A stretch of DNA of 64,000 nt from Mycobacterium sp. 1274756.6 (GTDB lineage Bacteria > Actinomycetota > Actinomycetes > Mycobacteriales > Mycobacteriaceae), in contig NZ_LZLJ01000067.1 of the NCBI RefSeq assembly GCF_001668625.1, forward strand, positions 1 to 64,000, written 5' to 3'. This document shows, piece by piece, positions 44,220 through 52,582 of the stretch. A model generated the notes under the pieces. That model saw only the letters and a program-made list of their open reading frames with translations. It had not been told where the DNA came from and ran no database searches. The position numbers were made by a program, and so were the translations under genes. Numbering within the stretch: the stretch's first letter is position 1; each line of letters begins with the position of its first letter.

Positions 44220-44957
44220 TGGCGTAGGTGGCGTAGGTCGGCTGTTCTTGCGCGGCGCGCACCGTTGGCGGTCGTCCCCCGCTGTTGGCGGCCATCACCA
44301 TGATTCGGCGAGTTCGGGTCGCAGCGTGCGCATACCGCGCACTGAGTCCAGCACGACGTGCCCGGCCATCCGGCCCGCCGAGTACGCCATCCGCGGGCCT
44401 TCGTGATCGGGCAGCAGCACCGCGTAATTGCGCGCCAGCAGGAGCGGCAGCAGCGACGGGACATCGACGTACACGCCGTGGGCGATCTGGTACGACGGTG
44501 CGGACTTCAGACCAAGGGAATTGATCGGCTGGTTGCGCACCACGACCAGTCGCGGCCCGCTGCCCCGCCAGGGGCGGTGCGGTTCGATCAGCGTGGCGGT
44601 CACCGGCACGGCGTGGCCCGCGGTGTCGGTGCAGCGCACCATGAACCGGTGGGCGGCTGCGCCGAGGATCGGCAGCCGCGGTGACACCGGCTCGACGCGG
44701 ACGATCTCGCCGTTGGCGAGGGCGCTGAGATCACCCGGCGCGGAATAGAAACCCTTGTTTGCGATCGGCGTGGGCAGGATCGCGGCGTGCCGATTGGCGT
44801 TTTGTTCGTCGGGGAGCCGATTGCTTGCCCAGTCGTTGAGTCGCCGGATCACCGCGGGGCTGCGCAGCGCCGCGGCCGGTCCGGCGACGGCGGCTACCGC
44901 GGTGCTTGACCCTACGAGCGTGGCAGCCGCCGGAGCAGAGTCGGACGGCTTCGCCAT
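44220..44957 (-). pseudogene. Truncated, frameshifted copy of the secretory lipase gene
   Basis: The first 219 codons are closely similar to the intact lipase at 39216-40523 (NKGFYSAPGDLSALANGEI, VVRNQPINSLG, LLPDHEGPRMAYSAGRM). After RPELAES the frame breaks: where the intact gene reads CATCGGTGACTCGG, this copy has CATGATTCGG, a 4-nt loss. Weak similarity continues to about 44225 and then stops. The nucleophile Ser, Asp and His region is absent, so any product would be inactive. It lies in the same orientation as the parent, 4.4 kb away. Confidence 0.88.
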
Positions 44958-45216
44958 GGTCTTCTCCTGGGTTGGGTTCGCCGCAACGGGGAAGTGCTTT
45001 CACCAGCGACGTCCCGTCAGGTGAGGTGACCGCACCGGTACCGGATCAGCTTCAGTAGCGGTCACTCCCCGATGACGAATTCGCCCGTATTCGGAGCGGC
45101 CTTTTCAATGATCGGGTGGGCGTTGTGTGCGCAGTCCTGGGCCGCGAGGAGTCGCCTCCTAGGGCGTTCGTCACCATCCGTCAAGTAGGCCTAGTCACCA
45201 CCGAACCCAATCGCCG
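44958..45216. other. Intergenic region, no gene seen
   Basis: Holds the former promoter region of the lipase pseudogene and the downstream side of the next secreted-protein gene. No RNA gene or repeat recognised. Confidence 0.4.
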
Positions 45217-45246
45217 GAGGGCGCCCCGGCAACACGGGGCGCCCTC
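45217..45246 (-). terminator. Strong hairpin after the 45260 gene
   Basis: GAGGGCGCCCCG (45217-45228) and CGGGGCGCCCTC (45235-45246) form a perfect 12-bp stem with a 6-nt loop, 13 bp beyond the minus-strand stop codon at 45260. Confidence 0.8.
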
Positions 45247-45259
45247 GCCGACTTCAGGC

Positions 45260-46762
45260 TCAAAAGCCCAGTAACGCACCGACCAAGTTGGGAAGCAGTT
45301 CGATCCCCAAGACCGTCGGGTCGAACAGTCCACCAAGGTTGCCCACGTCCAGCAAGCCGCCCACGGTGGAGAGGTCCAAGCCCAACGATTCGAGTCCGAG
45401 AGCGGAGGTCAACATTCCAAGCCAACCTCGCTCGCCGAGCAGCCAGGTCAACTGGAAGTTGTTCCACATGTGCTCTGGCAACTCGCCGAACTGGGTGATG
45501 ATCTCGTTCCACGGCCCGGGCACGGTGCCGTTGATCTCCTTGGCGAGTTCTTGCGGAGCCCAGTTCACCAACGCCGGAACAAGGCCACCAAATTTGGTGC
45601 CGGTGTACTCGGGGGCGAGTTCGATTTCTCCGCCCAGAAAGCTCATCGGGTTTGGCTTGAGGCCAGGAAGGATGCCCCCGACACAGCCCGGCTGCAACGA
45701 GCAAGGCGCATACCACGGAAACTTAGTGACTGGCGCAATCTCGTCGAAAGCGATCCCTCCCCCAGTGTATTCGAGAGTCGCACCGATATAGGGATTCTGC
45801 ATCGGGGCAAGCAAGCCGTTGAGCGGGAAGTTCGCGTCGATCGATTTCACGCCGACCGAACCAAGGTCTCCGCGAGCAGTCAGAATTGCATGAGACAGCG
45901 GGTCCTTCAGCAGGTTGTAGTTAGGGTTCGGGAAGGGGATGCCGTTGACGGTCGGCAGGTCGATCGTTGGCAGCGAGTTCAATTGTCCGGCATCCATTCC
46001 CAGGAAGCTCAGCACATCGAAGATGCTAATTCCCTGGCCATTGAGGAATGCATCCGTCGTCGTGGCCGGCGAAATCAGCAAGGTGGTTGCTGCAGCTTGC
46101 CAGTTTTGAGCATCGACGGCGTCGCCGAAAGCGGTGGCGTTCTCCATCAAGGCCTTGATTCCATGGTACGGCGCTCCGATCGCATCGATAGCCAACGCGG
46201 TCGGCATCCCTGCCTGAATGCCCCAGCTGCCGACTGCGTCATCAGCGAGACCCTGCAGCATCGGGATGAGATTGATCGTAGAGCCGCCACCGAAGAACAT
46301 TCCAAGCAACTCAAGAAGGGGTGGCGCGTTGATCTGGCCGACCAGGTTGTCGAGATCGAGTGAAACCGATGTGTCCGTCAGAGCCCGGGCGACGTTGAGG
46401 AAGTTCTGCGCCATGGTCCGTGGAGCAATGTCGATGGCTTCCGAGAGAGCGTCGAGGTCGCCGGCTTGCAAGGCCGCAACGATTCCTGCGCCGAAACCAG
46501 TGTGATTGTCAAGTACCTGACTCAGCAACGGTGCCGGGTTCGCGAACCGTTCAGTGGCGATAGCCTCCAGGTTGCCCCAGGTGTTCGTCGCCAAGTCGGA
46601 ATACGGATTGATCAGGTCGTCAAATGCCGAGGTGAGGTGAACCGCGCGCGCTTGGACGTCGAGTAGTGGTTGCGCGGCGGCAACCGGAGTAACTGCGATC
46701 ATCCCGGCTCCCGCCAGCGCCACGCCAGCGGTGGCCCATGGCCGGACTGTTGATTGCTGCAC
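45260..46762 (-). CDS. Secreted GjpA-like mycobacterial protein (paralogue 1)
   Basis: 500 residues with a GTG start behind GGGGAGA. The N-terminus VQQSTVRPWATAGVALAGAG is the shared leader of this family (R-P-W-A-T-A-G-V-A-L, then a signal peptide ending near AAA). The mature part is rich in Gly/Leu/Asn/Pro, almost free of Lys, with two cysteines (CSLQPGC) in a central loop. I believe this is the family annotated as GjpA outer-membrane porin in mycobacteria, but the name is from memory and channel function is not shown. Its start is divergent from paralogue 2. Confidence 0.68.
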   Translation of the reverse strand: MQQSTVRPWATAGVALAGAGMIAVTPVAAAQPLLDVQARAVHLTSAFDDLINPYSDLATNTWGNLEAIATERFANPAPLLSQVLDNHTGFGAGIVAALQAGDLDALSEAIDIAPRTMAQNFLNVARALTDTSVSLDLDNLVGQINAPPLLELLGMFFGGGSTINLIPMLQGLADDAVGSWGIQAGMPTALAIDAIGAPYHGIKALMENATAFGDAVDAQNWQAAATTLLISPATTTDAFLNGQGISIFDVLSFLGMDAGQLNSLPTIDLPTVNGIPFPNPNYNLLKDPLSHAILTARGDLGSVGVKSIDANFPLNGLLAPMQNPYIGATLEYTGGGIAFDEIAPVTKFPWYAPCSLQPGCVGGILPGLKPNPMSFLGGEIELAPEYTGTKFGGLVPALVNWAPQELAKEINGTVPGPWNEIITQFGELPEHMWNNFQLTWLLGERGWLGMLTSALGLESLGLDLSTVGGLLDVGNLGGLFDPTVLGIELLPNLVGALLGF

Positions 46763-47040
46763 CTGATCTCCCCTGTTGTCATGATGGGACCCGTGATGGT
46801 CGCCACATTGCGACGAAGCTAGCTGAATGTTTCCTGAATTACAACAACATCGCTCAAGATCGCTTCGTGCGCGTCTCTTGCGACGTAGGCCCGATGACTT
46901 CCGAGATCGCCTGGTGCGCACGAAGGTTATCGGCGCGCCGCATAGACCCAGGAGCCGATAGCTCCACTCAGGGAGTCATAAGGTATGGTCCTTGGCGATG
47001 TGACGGCGGTAGCGCGATGACAAACGAGGTACTACTCACG
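46763..47040. promoter_or_regulatory. Divergent promoter region between two secreted-protein genes
   Basis: 278 bp between the GTG at 46762 (minus) and the ATG at 47041 (plus). The part 46800-46870 is noticeably AT-rich and should contain the promoters; no certain -10/-35 pair can be fixed by eye. Confidence 0.4.
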
Positions 47041-48390
47041 ATGCAACAGATGGCAGGCGCGTCGCGGGCGCGGATAACCGCCAGCGTCGCGATAACAGCC
47101 GCGAGCGTGATGGGGGCGGTTCCGCTTGTTACGCCTACTTCGACAGGGAGCTACTTCGCCGGCGTCGAACTCACCGCGAGCTTCGATCCGATTAGTCCAT
47201 GGATCGACGTATTCATGGGCAGTGACGGCTCACCTGGGGCCCTCGCGAACGCCGAGTACCTCGTCGGGAAGGTCGTGAACGCACCGGCGTTCCCTGTGCT
47301 CCAGCAGGTCGGCGCCAACCAGATCGGCTACATGACGGGACTACTTGACGGGACGCAAACCGTAAGTGACGTCGCGCGAAGCATCGGTGGCAACTTTCAA
47401 GCCGCACTTCAAGCTCCTTTTGCCTATGACCCGAGCCTCCTCGGCGCACTCGACGGGACCGCCTCAGTCACACTCCTCAAAGGACTGTTCGGTGATCTCC
47501 TGCACTTCGACGTGACGACAGTCGGGCACAGAGAGATTTTCGATACGCTCCGCCTCCTTACAGTCGGAGACCCTTTGTTGCGCTCGGTTCTCGATTTCAC
47601 TGCCTCACCGGCTAGTGGAATCCTGTACGGCGCCGTCGGCCCGATCCTCGGGCCCGGCCTTGCCTTCGGGCACGGCGTTCAGTCTGCTGTCGACAACCTT
47701 TCAGACCCCATCACTGCGCTGAACGATCTCGTCAACATTCCGGCGCACATGGCGGGTGCTGCGCTCAATGGAGGGGAGTCGCTCGACGTCGTTGATTTGG
47801 CAACGGCGCTCGGGCTGCCGAATGAAATTGCGATCGGCGAGATCCAGCTCCCGCTGCTGCCGAAGATGAGCCTGGTCAAAGGGATCTTTGATGCGTTAGG
47901 GCTGAAGACCGGTGGATTGCTTAGTCCGGCCGGGTCCTTGTTCAACGCGTTGGATTTTGCCGGCCGTGTCAACGTCCTGAACATCGGCAGTTTCTCGCTC
48001 GCGGAAGGTGGTTACGGCCTCCCCGGGCACGGGCCGGGAGCGGCCGGTACCCTGATCGGTCTCCCAGAGACCATCGCTAAAGCGCTTAACCCCGCTTGGT
48101 CCGGAGGCAACCCACTCATCGACGCCATCGCTGGGTTGTTCAATACCGGTCCGCTGAACACTTTCTTCCCAACCAGCCTGCTCAACGGCCCGCCGACGCT
48201 TCTGGGCCTGAGTTTGCTCGACTCGGTGGAACAGTCACTTGTTGAAGTCGCAGCGCTCCTGAGCCACGACCTGGCCTCCGAGTTAGCTGAGGTTTTCGGT
48301 GCTCAGGGTGTGGACGTGCTTGGGGCCGGCCTGCTCGGGAACCTGGCAGTTAGCATCCCTAGTCTGTTGCTCGGCCTTCTCGGCGGATAA
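47041..48390 (+). CDS. Secreted GjpA-like mycobacterial protein (paralogue 2)
   Basis: 449 residues. The ATG at 47041 gives MQQMAGASRARITASVAITAA, which aligns with the VQQSTVRPWATAGVALAGA start of paralogue 1; an ATG eight codons upstream (47017) is the alternative. A signal peptide is cleaved near VTPTS. Further family features are QQVGANQIGYMTGLL, ASPASGILYGAVGPILGPGLAFG and NIPAHMAGAALNGGESL, which are also recognisable in paralogue 4 at the right window edge. The codon use is less GC-biased than in the core genes. Function unknown; a porin-like or surface role is inferred. Confidence 0.72.
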   Translation: MQQMAGASRARITASVAITAASVMGAVPLVTPTSTGSYFAGVELTASFDPISPWIDVFMGSDGSPGALANAEYLVGKVVNAPAFPVLQQVGANQIGYMTGLLDGTQTVSDVARSIGGNFQAALQAPFAYDPSLLGALDGTASVTLLKGLFGDLLHFDVTTVGHREIFDTLRLLTVGDPLLRSVLDFTASPASGILYGAVGPILGPGLAFGHGVQSAVDNLSDPITALNDLVNIPAHMAGAALNGGESLDVVDLATALGLPNEIAIGEIQLPLLPKMSLVKGIFDALGLKTGGLLSPAGSLFNALDFAGRVNVLNIGSFSLAEGGYGLPGHGPGAAGTLIGLPETIAKALNPAWSGGNPLIDAIAGLFNTGPLNTFFPTSLLNGPPTLLGLSLLDSVEQSLVEVAALLSHDLASELAEVFGAQGVDVLGAGLLGNLAVSIPSLLLGLLGG

Positions 48391-48798
48391 TCGGACCGTT
48401 CAGTCGCTCGCGGCTCAGCCGGCTATGGGCAAGTGGGGTCTCGGGTCCTGTCAATGGCCAGGTTGAAGTACCCGCTGGTAGCCAGATAAAAATACCCAGC
48501 CCGTGCGGTGGTTCCTAGTAGTGGTCGAGGCGCGCTCGTTGGTGCGAAGCGCACCAAACGCCACCGGAAGAAGGCCAGCACCGCGCCTAACAGAACAATC
48601 CGGCGCGGCTTGCCGGCGGACTGCCTTTGTTACGTTGCCAGGCCGCCTCGAGGCCGACGTGTTCGCTCGTGACGACATTGCCGACAGGTGCCGTCGTTCT
48701 CCAGAACGAGGACCGATAACGGCTCAGCGATTGCCTGGCCGGTTGCCCGCGAGAACGCCGAACGCTCGGTGTGCGAAGACGATTAGCTACGCGGTGAA
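48391..48798. other. Intergenic region, nothing recognised
   Basis: 408 bp between convergent genes. No reading frame looks real and no strong hairpin stands out. Confidence 0.4.
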
Positions 48799-49287
48799 TC
48801 AACCAGGAGGAGCCGGATCGAGCATGACGACCCGGTTGCCTTGCCACTGGTACCGAACGCTGTGGACGGCGGCCGGTGCACACGCATTGCATGCCCCCGG
48901 AGTTTTGTAATTCAAAACTACGGTGTCATCAGTGGTCCGCGCGGTATTGAGAGACGTGAATCCGTAGGCTTTCGACGTGGCAGTGCCGAGGTAGGCGCCT
49001 TCATGAAACATCAGCGCCGTGATCGGTGAGCTACCGGTGGCTCTTTCGACGCTGACCAACGCAGTCGACAATGTCGCGCAACGGTCGAAGTTGCCGAGAA
49101 CCGTTCCGGGATCGCTCGTCCATTTCCAGTCGGTGCCGGGGTATGGCAGCAGAGTGCTGACGGCAGAAGCGATCTCCGGCGCCGCTAGGTCGATGCCACA
49201 GCGGTCAGCTTTCGCACCCGGTACCGGGCTCGCGAGTGCCACTCCGGCCGCGAAAAACACCACGGCCCATAGCCTGAGCAGTCGCAT
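48799..49287 (-). CDS. LppP/LprE-like secreted protein
   Basis: 162 residues; AAGGGAGA before the ATG at 49287 fixes the start. A Sec signal peptide ends near PGAKA and the mature protein begins DRCGIDLAAPEI. The pattern of CG ... LPYPGTDWKWTSDPG ... NFDRCATLS ... LMFHEGAYLGTATSKAYGFTS ... VRYQW resembles LppP/LprE-family proteins, but without a lipobox, so it is probably secreted free. Four cysteines. It is third in a compact set of three small secreted-protein genes (27 bp after the DUF4189 gene). Confidence 0.78.
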   Translation of the reverse strand: MRLLRLWAVVFFAAGVALASPVPGAKADRCGIDLAAPEIASAVSTLLPYPGTDWKWTSDPGTVLGNFDRCATLSTALVSVERATGSSPITALMFHEGAYLGTATSKAYGFTSLNTARTTDDTVVLNYKTPGACNACAPAAVHSVRYQWQGNRVVMLDPAPPG

Positions 49288-49313
49288 GTTCAGTCTCCCT
49301 TCACGGCCTACGT

Positions 49314-49715
49314 TCACGAGTGGGGTTCCCACGTGCACCGCACTTCAGGATCATTGGCGTGCGGGCCGGCAGCGGCTATCGCGGCCCGCAGGACCGCGTC
49401 ACGCCCTCCCCCCGATGCACCATGCGCACGATTCAGGGGCTGATCGCCATCCCAGACCACAGCAACGCAGTCGGGGCTGGAAGCAAGTAGCCGGCAGTCG
49501 TCGGCGCGCTGGAGCTGAGAGCACTGCGTCAGAGCCGTGATCTCTGCGGTTGCTTGGTCCGGCCCATAACCCCAATCCAACTGTTCGTGGCTGGGGGAAC
49601 TCGCCGCAGCCACCCACCCGTCGTCTGCACGCGCCATCGGCACGGCGAAGACTCCCGCGGCCAGCCACACCGAAACATTGACTAGCACGGCTGGTGCAAT
49701 TTTCCTCTTCTTCAC
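49314..49715 (-). CDS. DUF4189 secreted protein
   Basis: 133 residues with a signal peptide (cleavage near PMARA, residue 30). The mature domain WVAAASSPSHEQLDWGYGPDQATAEITALTQC followed by DDCRLLASSPDCVAVVWD fits DUF4189, a small cysteine-bearing domain of unknown function common in mycobacterial exported proteins. It lies 22 bp after the upstream gene and 26 bp before the LppP/LprE-like gene, so the three are almost certainly one operon. Confidence 0.8.
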   Translation of the reverse strand: MKKRKIAPAVLVNVSVWLAAGVFAVPMARADDGWVAAASSPSHEQLDWGYGPDQATAEITALTQCSQLQRADDCRLLASSPDCVAVVWDGDQPLNRAHGASGGGRDAVLRAAIAAAGPHANDPEVRCTWEPHS

Positions 49716-49737
49716 CGCTACCTCCGGACGCCGCTGA

Positions 49738-50226
49738 TCAAAACGAATAGACGTTCTCGATGCTCACGAACATGCCGTGACCTGTGTCGTCGCAGGCGAA
49801 CCGAGTACCGTCGCTCGATGCGTTAACAGTCCAGCCCTTGACGCGGTAGGTCTTGCCGTAATCCAAGATCAGGTCTTTGTCCGGGCGGCCAGCCCCGATA
49901 TTTCCCCCGTCCTCGAACCTGAAATTCCCGGCGCTATCGACCACTGCGTTGTGATAATGCAGCCCGGTACTCGTCAAGGGCGCTTGAAGGAAGCCGACGT
50001 TGTCCCACTGGTCAAACGGAGGCGACAGCGGGTCCGACGCTTCGCAGATGACAACCGGCCCTTTGGCCCCGGTCCCGGTGCCGTCTCCTGATACCAGGCA
50101 GCGGACCTTGCCGGACGTGGTGCGTACATACTGTGTGTCCGCTGCAGCAGATGAGGGCACCGGGCCGGCGACCATTAGCGAAACCGCCACCGCCATCGCC
50201 AAGGCGGTCGTCATCTTCCTTCGCAT
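49738..50226 (-). CDS. Secreted protein of unknown function, head of a three-gene operon
   Basis: 162 residues with a signal peptide cleaved near SSAAA (residue 29). The mature part starts DTQYVRTTSGKVRCLV and contains VVICEA and RFACDDTGHGMFVSIENVYSF; the three cysteines and TSGKxxC start recall other mycobacterial exported proteins, but I assign no family. It is promoter-proximal in the operon with the DUF4189 and LppP/LprE-like genes. Confidence 0.75.
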   Translation of the reverse strand: MRRKMTTALAMAVAVSLMVAGPVPSSAAADTQYVRTTSGKVRCLVSGDGTGTGAKGPVVICEASDPLSPPFDQWDNVGFLQAPLTSTGLHYHNAVVDSAGNFRFEDGGNIGAGRPDKDLILDYGKTYRVKGWTVNASSDGTRFACDDTGHGMFVSIENVYSF

Positions 50227-50272
50227 TTTCTCCCCCGCTTTGCCCGGTTACAGCCCGATGCTCAGGTCGAAG

Positions 50273-50299
50273 AAGTTAGCACCTCGGATCGATTGACAA
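50273..50299 (-). promoter_or_regulatory. Candidate promoter of the three-gene secreted-protein operon
   Basis: On the minus strand TTGTCA (50294-50299) and TAACTT (50273-50278) lie 15 bp apart in an AT-rich stretch, about 45 bp before the ATG at 50226. The spacing is slightly short for a sigma-A promoter. Confidence 0.35.
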
Positions 50300-50835
50300 G
50301 CTTGATTCTGTGAAAATGCTGTATTTCGCGAATGAAAGAGACTTGCACCGGTCGTTTTGTATGGCGGTGACATGTCCCAAGAACTCCCAGACGACGCGGC
50401 TCGAAGTCACTCCGCGCATGCCGGGGTGCCGACGCCAACTGGCTGCCTAGCCCCCCTGTAGGCGACCGACTTGACGTGGCTTACTGCGTTACCTGGAGGC
50501 GCCGGACGATCCGTCTGTTGTTGCGACATTGAACGCAGTCAACCCCGGAAGAAGCTGCGTAGTTTCCGGCCGCGCTCAACACCAATTCGGTTCGGAATAC
50601 TCCACCCGGTTGCTCAAGTGTTCTAAGTCAGACGTTTGCTCAGGGCGGCCAGCATGCCCGAGGTTGCGTTTGCCACTTTCCGGGCGCGACGCTCGTTGAC
50701 GCTGTTGCGTTTCTCATCAGCAGCGAGCCCGTGCAGGTGGTCGACGTTTCAAACCATGTCGACAAACGGTCAGGCCGTGGAGGCGCGCTCGCCGTAATAT
50801 TTCGGCAAATCTACCCGAGGCATCGGCAAGAAGCT
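50300..50835. other. Intergenic region without recognised genes
   Basis: About 530 bp. The part 50300-50340 is AT-rich; the rest shows only short frames without family character. It may hold eroded sequence. Confidence 0.4.
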
Positions 50836-50874
50836 AGCGGGCGGCCCCTCCACGATCGAAGGGAGCCGCCCGCT
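50836..50874 (-). terminator. Terminator hairpin of paralogue 3
   Basis: AGCGGGCGGC (50836-50845) and GCCGCCCGCT (50865-50874) form a perfect 10-bp stem whose loop has further partial pairing. It lies 33 bp beyond the stop codon at 50908. Confidence 0.72.
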
Positions 50875-50907
50875 CGAACGTTCCGTCGCTTTATGAGAGT
50901 TCGGCGC

Positions 50908-51807
50908 TCAGAGCAGCAGTTGGAGGAGAATCTGCGGCGCCGCCAACAACAGTGTTCCGATGTGGTCGAACAATATGTCAATACCGCCCGTATTACTGAT
51001 AAACGTCCCCAACACACTCTGAAGCCCATCGCCCAGGTACGTTCCCAACGTGTTGATCCCGTTAGCGATGTCGGTCATACCTCCCGCTAGGAAGTTGTTG
51101 ATGTCGCCGACTGCGTTCCCCAGAATATTCGTCGACAATAGTTGGTCGAGCACATCTGCTGCGGAGCTAAAGAGCCCGTCCGGGAGAGCGTTCATGCTCA
51201 TCGCAGGAAGAAAACCGGTGTTCGTTACCGACTCCAACACGCCCAGCGGCGCCAAGGCCACCGAGAGTGGTCCGCCGACAGGGCTCAGCAATCCGGCAGA
51301 AAACGGCCCAAGTATGTCGGCTAGGAAATTGGGATAAGCCGCTCCACCCGTGAGAAAGACGTCAAGCAGGTGTTCGGGCGCACCAATCAGACTTCCGAGA
51401 CCACCACCTGTGAACATGGCCGATAGCTCACTTAAAGGCCCTGCCACCGGCCCCACGATCCCGTTGGCGAACCCGGCAGCAAGCGAAGGCAACATGTTGA
51501 AGAGGCCCTGAAAATTACCACTCACAGTCGAAGTAATATTCCCAATGTTTGCCGGATCGGTGACCAAGGCCACCGGCAAGGCGAGAACAGTCCCAGCGAA
51601 AACACTGGGTTGCATAGCGATCGCAAATCCCGCTGATCCCAGATCGGTAAGGACATCTGAACCCAACCCGGCGAGTTGGATGTCTGGGACGTCGACGCGC
51701 GGCAAGAGCCCGCCACCAAGAGCCATGGGCGCCGCCGCAACCATCGACGCGGCCGCCAGTGCAACTCCCGCAGTGGCCCATGGGCGCCGCTCTGCATAAG
51801 TGGTCAT
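50908..51807 (-). CDS. Secreted GjpA-like mycobacterial protein (paralogue 3)
   Basis: 299 residues. The leader MTTYAERRPWATAGVALAAASMVAAAP is nearly the same as in paralogues 1 and 4 and ends in a signal peptidase site near residue 28. The mature part is a Gly/Leu/Asn-rich chain with the family block NGIVGPVAGPLSELSAMFTGGG and IGAPEHLLDVFLTGGA, no cysteines and almost no Lys or Arg. It is shorter than the other copies. Surface or outer-membrane function is inferred from the family. Confidence 0.7.
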   Translation of the reverse strand: MTTYAERRPWATAGVALAAASMVAAAPMALGGGLLPRVDVPDIQLAGLGSDVLTDLGSAGFAIAMQPSVFAGTVLALPVALVTDPANIGNITSTVSGNFQGLFNMLPSLAAGFANGIVGPVAGPLSELSAMFTGGGLGSLIGAPEHLLDVFLTGGAAYPNFLADILGPFSAGLLSPVGGPLSVALAPLGVLESVTNTGFLPAMSMNALPDGLFSSAADVLDQLLSTNILGNAVGDINNFLAGGMTDIANGINTLGTYLGDGLQSVLGTFISNTGGIDILFDHIGTLLLAAPQILLQLLL

Positions 51808-51832
51808 CGGATCCCCTCCAATCCCAGAGAGC

Positions 51833-51845
51833 GGTCACTGTGACC
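51833..51845. promoter_or_regulatory. Small palindrome upstream of paralogue 3
   Basis: GGTCACTGTGACC is a perfect 13-bp palindrome, 25 bp before the start at 51807 and followed by AT-rich DNA (to about 51950) that should carry the promoter. It may be an operator. Confidence 0.35.
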
Positions 51846-52122
51846 GTCATCACTATGATTGTGGCGAAGCTGAGAGTTGACGTCAATACTCACAGCAGTC
51901 TATTTGTTGAATTTCATGGACGACTTAAACTTTTCAGTTCACACTCCTTAGTCGGCCGCCGGATGTCCCGGAGTCTGAAGCCAGGCAGATCGAGGGCGGG
52001 TCGGGCCGAGTTGCATGCGCGCGGCGCAACCCGCGGTCACCGACACCGCATCGGCGACGCCGCCAACCGCGGGCGCCGAAGAGCCCGTCGAGGCTTGACC
52101 GTGCACCGAAGCGACGCGAGCC
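51846..52122. other. AT-rich upstream region and unassigned sequence
   Basis: 51846-51950 is AT-rich promoter-like DNA. 51950-52122 is GC-rich and adjoins the ureohydrolase remnant; no gene is recognised. Confidence 0.35.
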
Positions 52123-52415
52123 AGCCCGCCTGCGACCGCAGCAGGCCCCCCGAGGGCGGTGATCACCGGGGTGAGAACCTCGACCTCGGCGGCGCGGTGC
52201 CCACACATTCGGTGATACCGGCACAGACGACGTTTAGCCCGCGCAGGGATTCCAGCATCTCGACCAGGCGGTCGATGGTCAGCCGGTCGGATTCGGGCGT
52301 GTTGCGGCCCGGGAACTCGCTCGGGTCGAGCACATCTACATCGACGTGCACATAGACGTGCGTAGCGTCGGCCAGCACCGCGGCCGGGTCCTCGGTCTCG
52401 ATGCCCATGCCGCGG
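52123..52415 (-). pseudogene. 3' remnant of a ureohydrolase (arginase-family) gene
   Basis: This segment matches 58561-58850, the 3' part of the intact gene, at roughly 90 percent identity by eye. It encodes ETEDPAAVLADATHVYVHV and most of what follows, then loses frame through a 2-nt insertion after GGCGGC and a further 1-nt insertion. The N-terminal two thirds, with the metal-binding GGD and DAHPD motifs, is missing. It lies in the same orientation as the intact gene, on the other side of the 5.9-kb regulator gene. Confidence 0.88.
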
Positions 52416-52582
52416 CGGCGGCCCGCGAGTATTCAGGTCCGATGCGCGTCGAACCGGGCGCCTCCGCAGCAGAGTAGGCCGCACGGAAAATCCAGCTCTT
52501 CTCCACCCCCGCCGCCCGCCAAAACCCTCATCCGCGACGCCTTTACCCGACCTTGACCGGCTGTTGAATCACCGCGCCGACG
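52416..52582. other. Upstream region of the large regulator gene
   Basis: No gene; presumably the regulator promoter. No Shine-Dalgarno sequence is evident before the start. Confidence 0.4.

Noticed and set aside
48503..48910. Plus-strand 135-codon frame between convergent genes
   Set aside because: Composition is random and it runs antisense into the LppP/LprE-like gene; no start signals.
50731..51090. Plus-strand 119-codon frame opposite the 3' end of paralogue 3
   Set aside because: It runs through the terminator hairpin and antisense to a real gene, with no family features or ribosome binding site.
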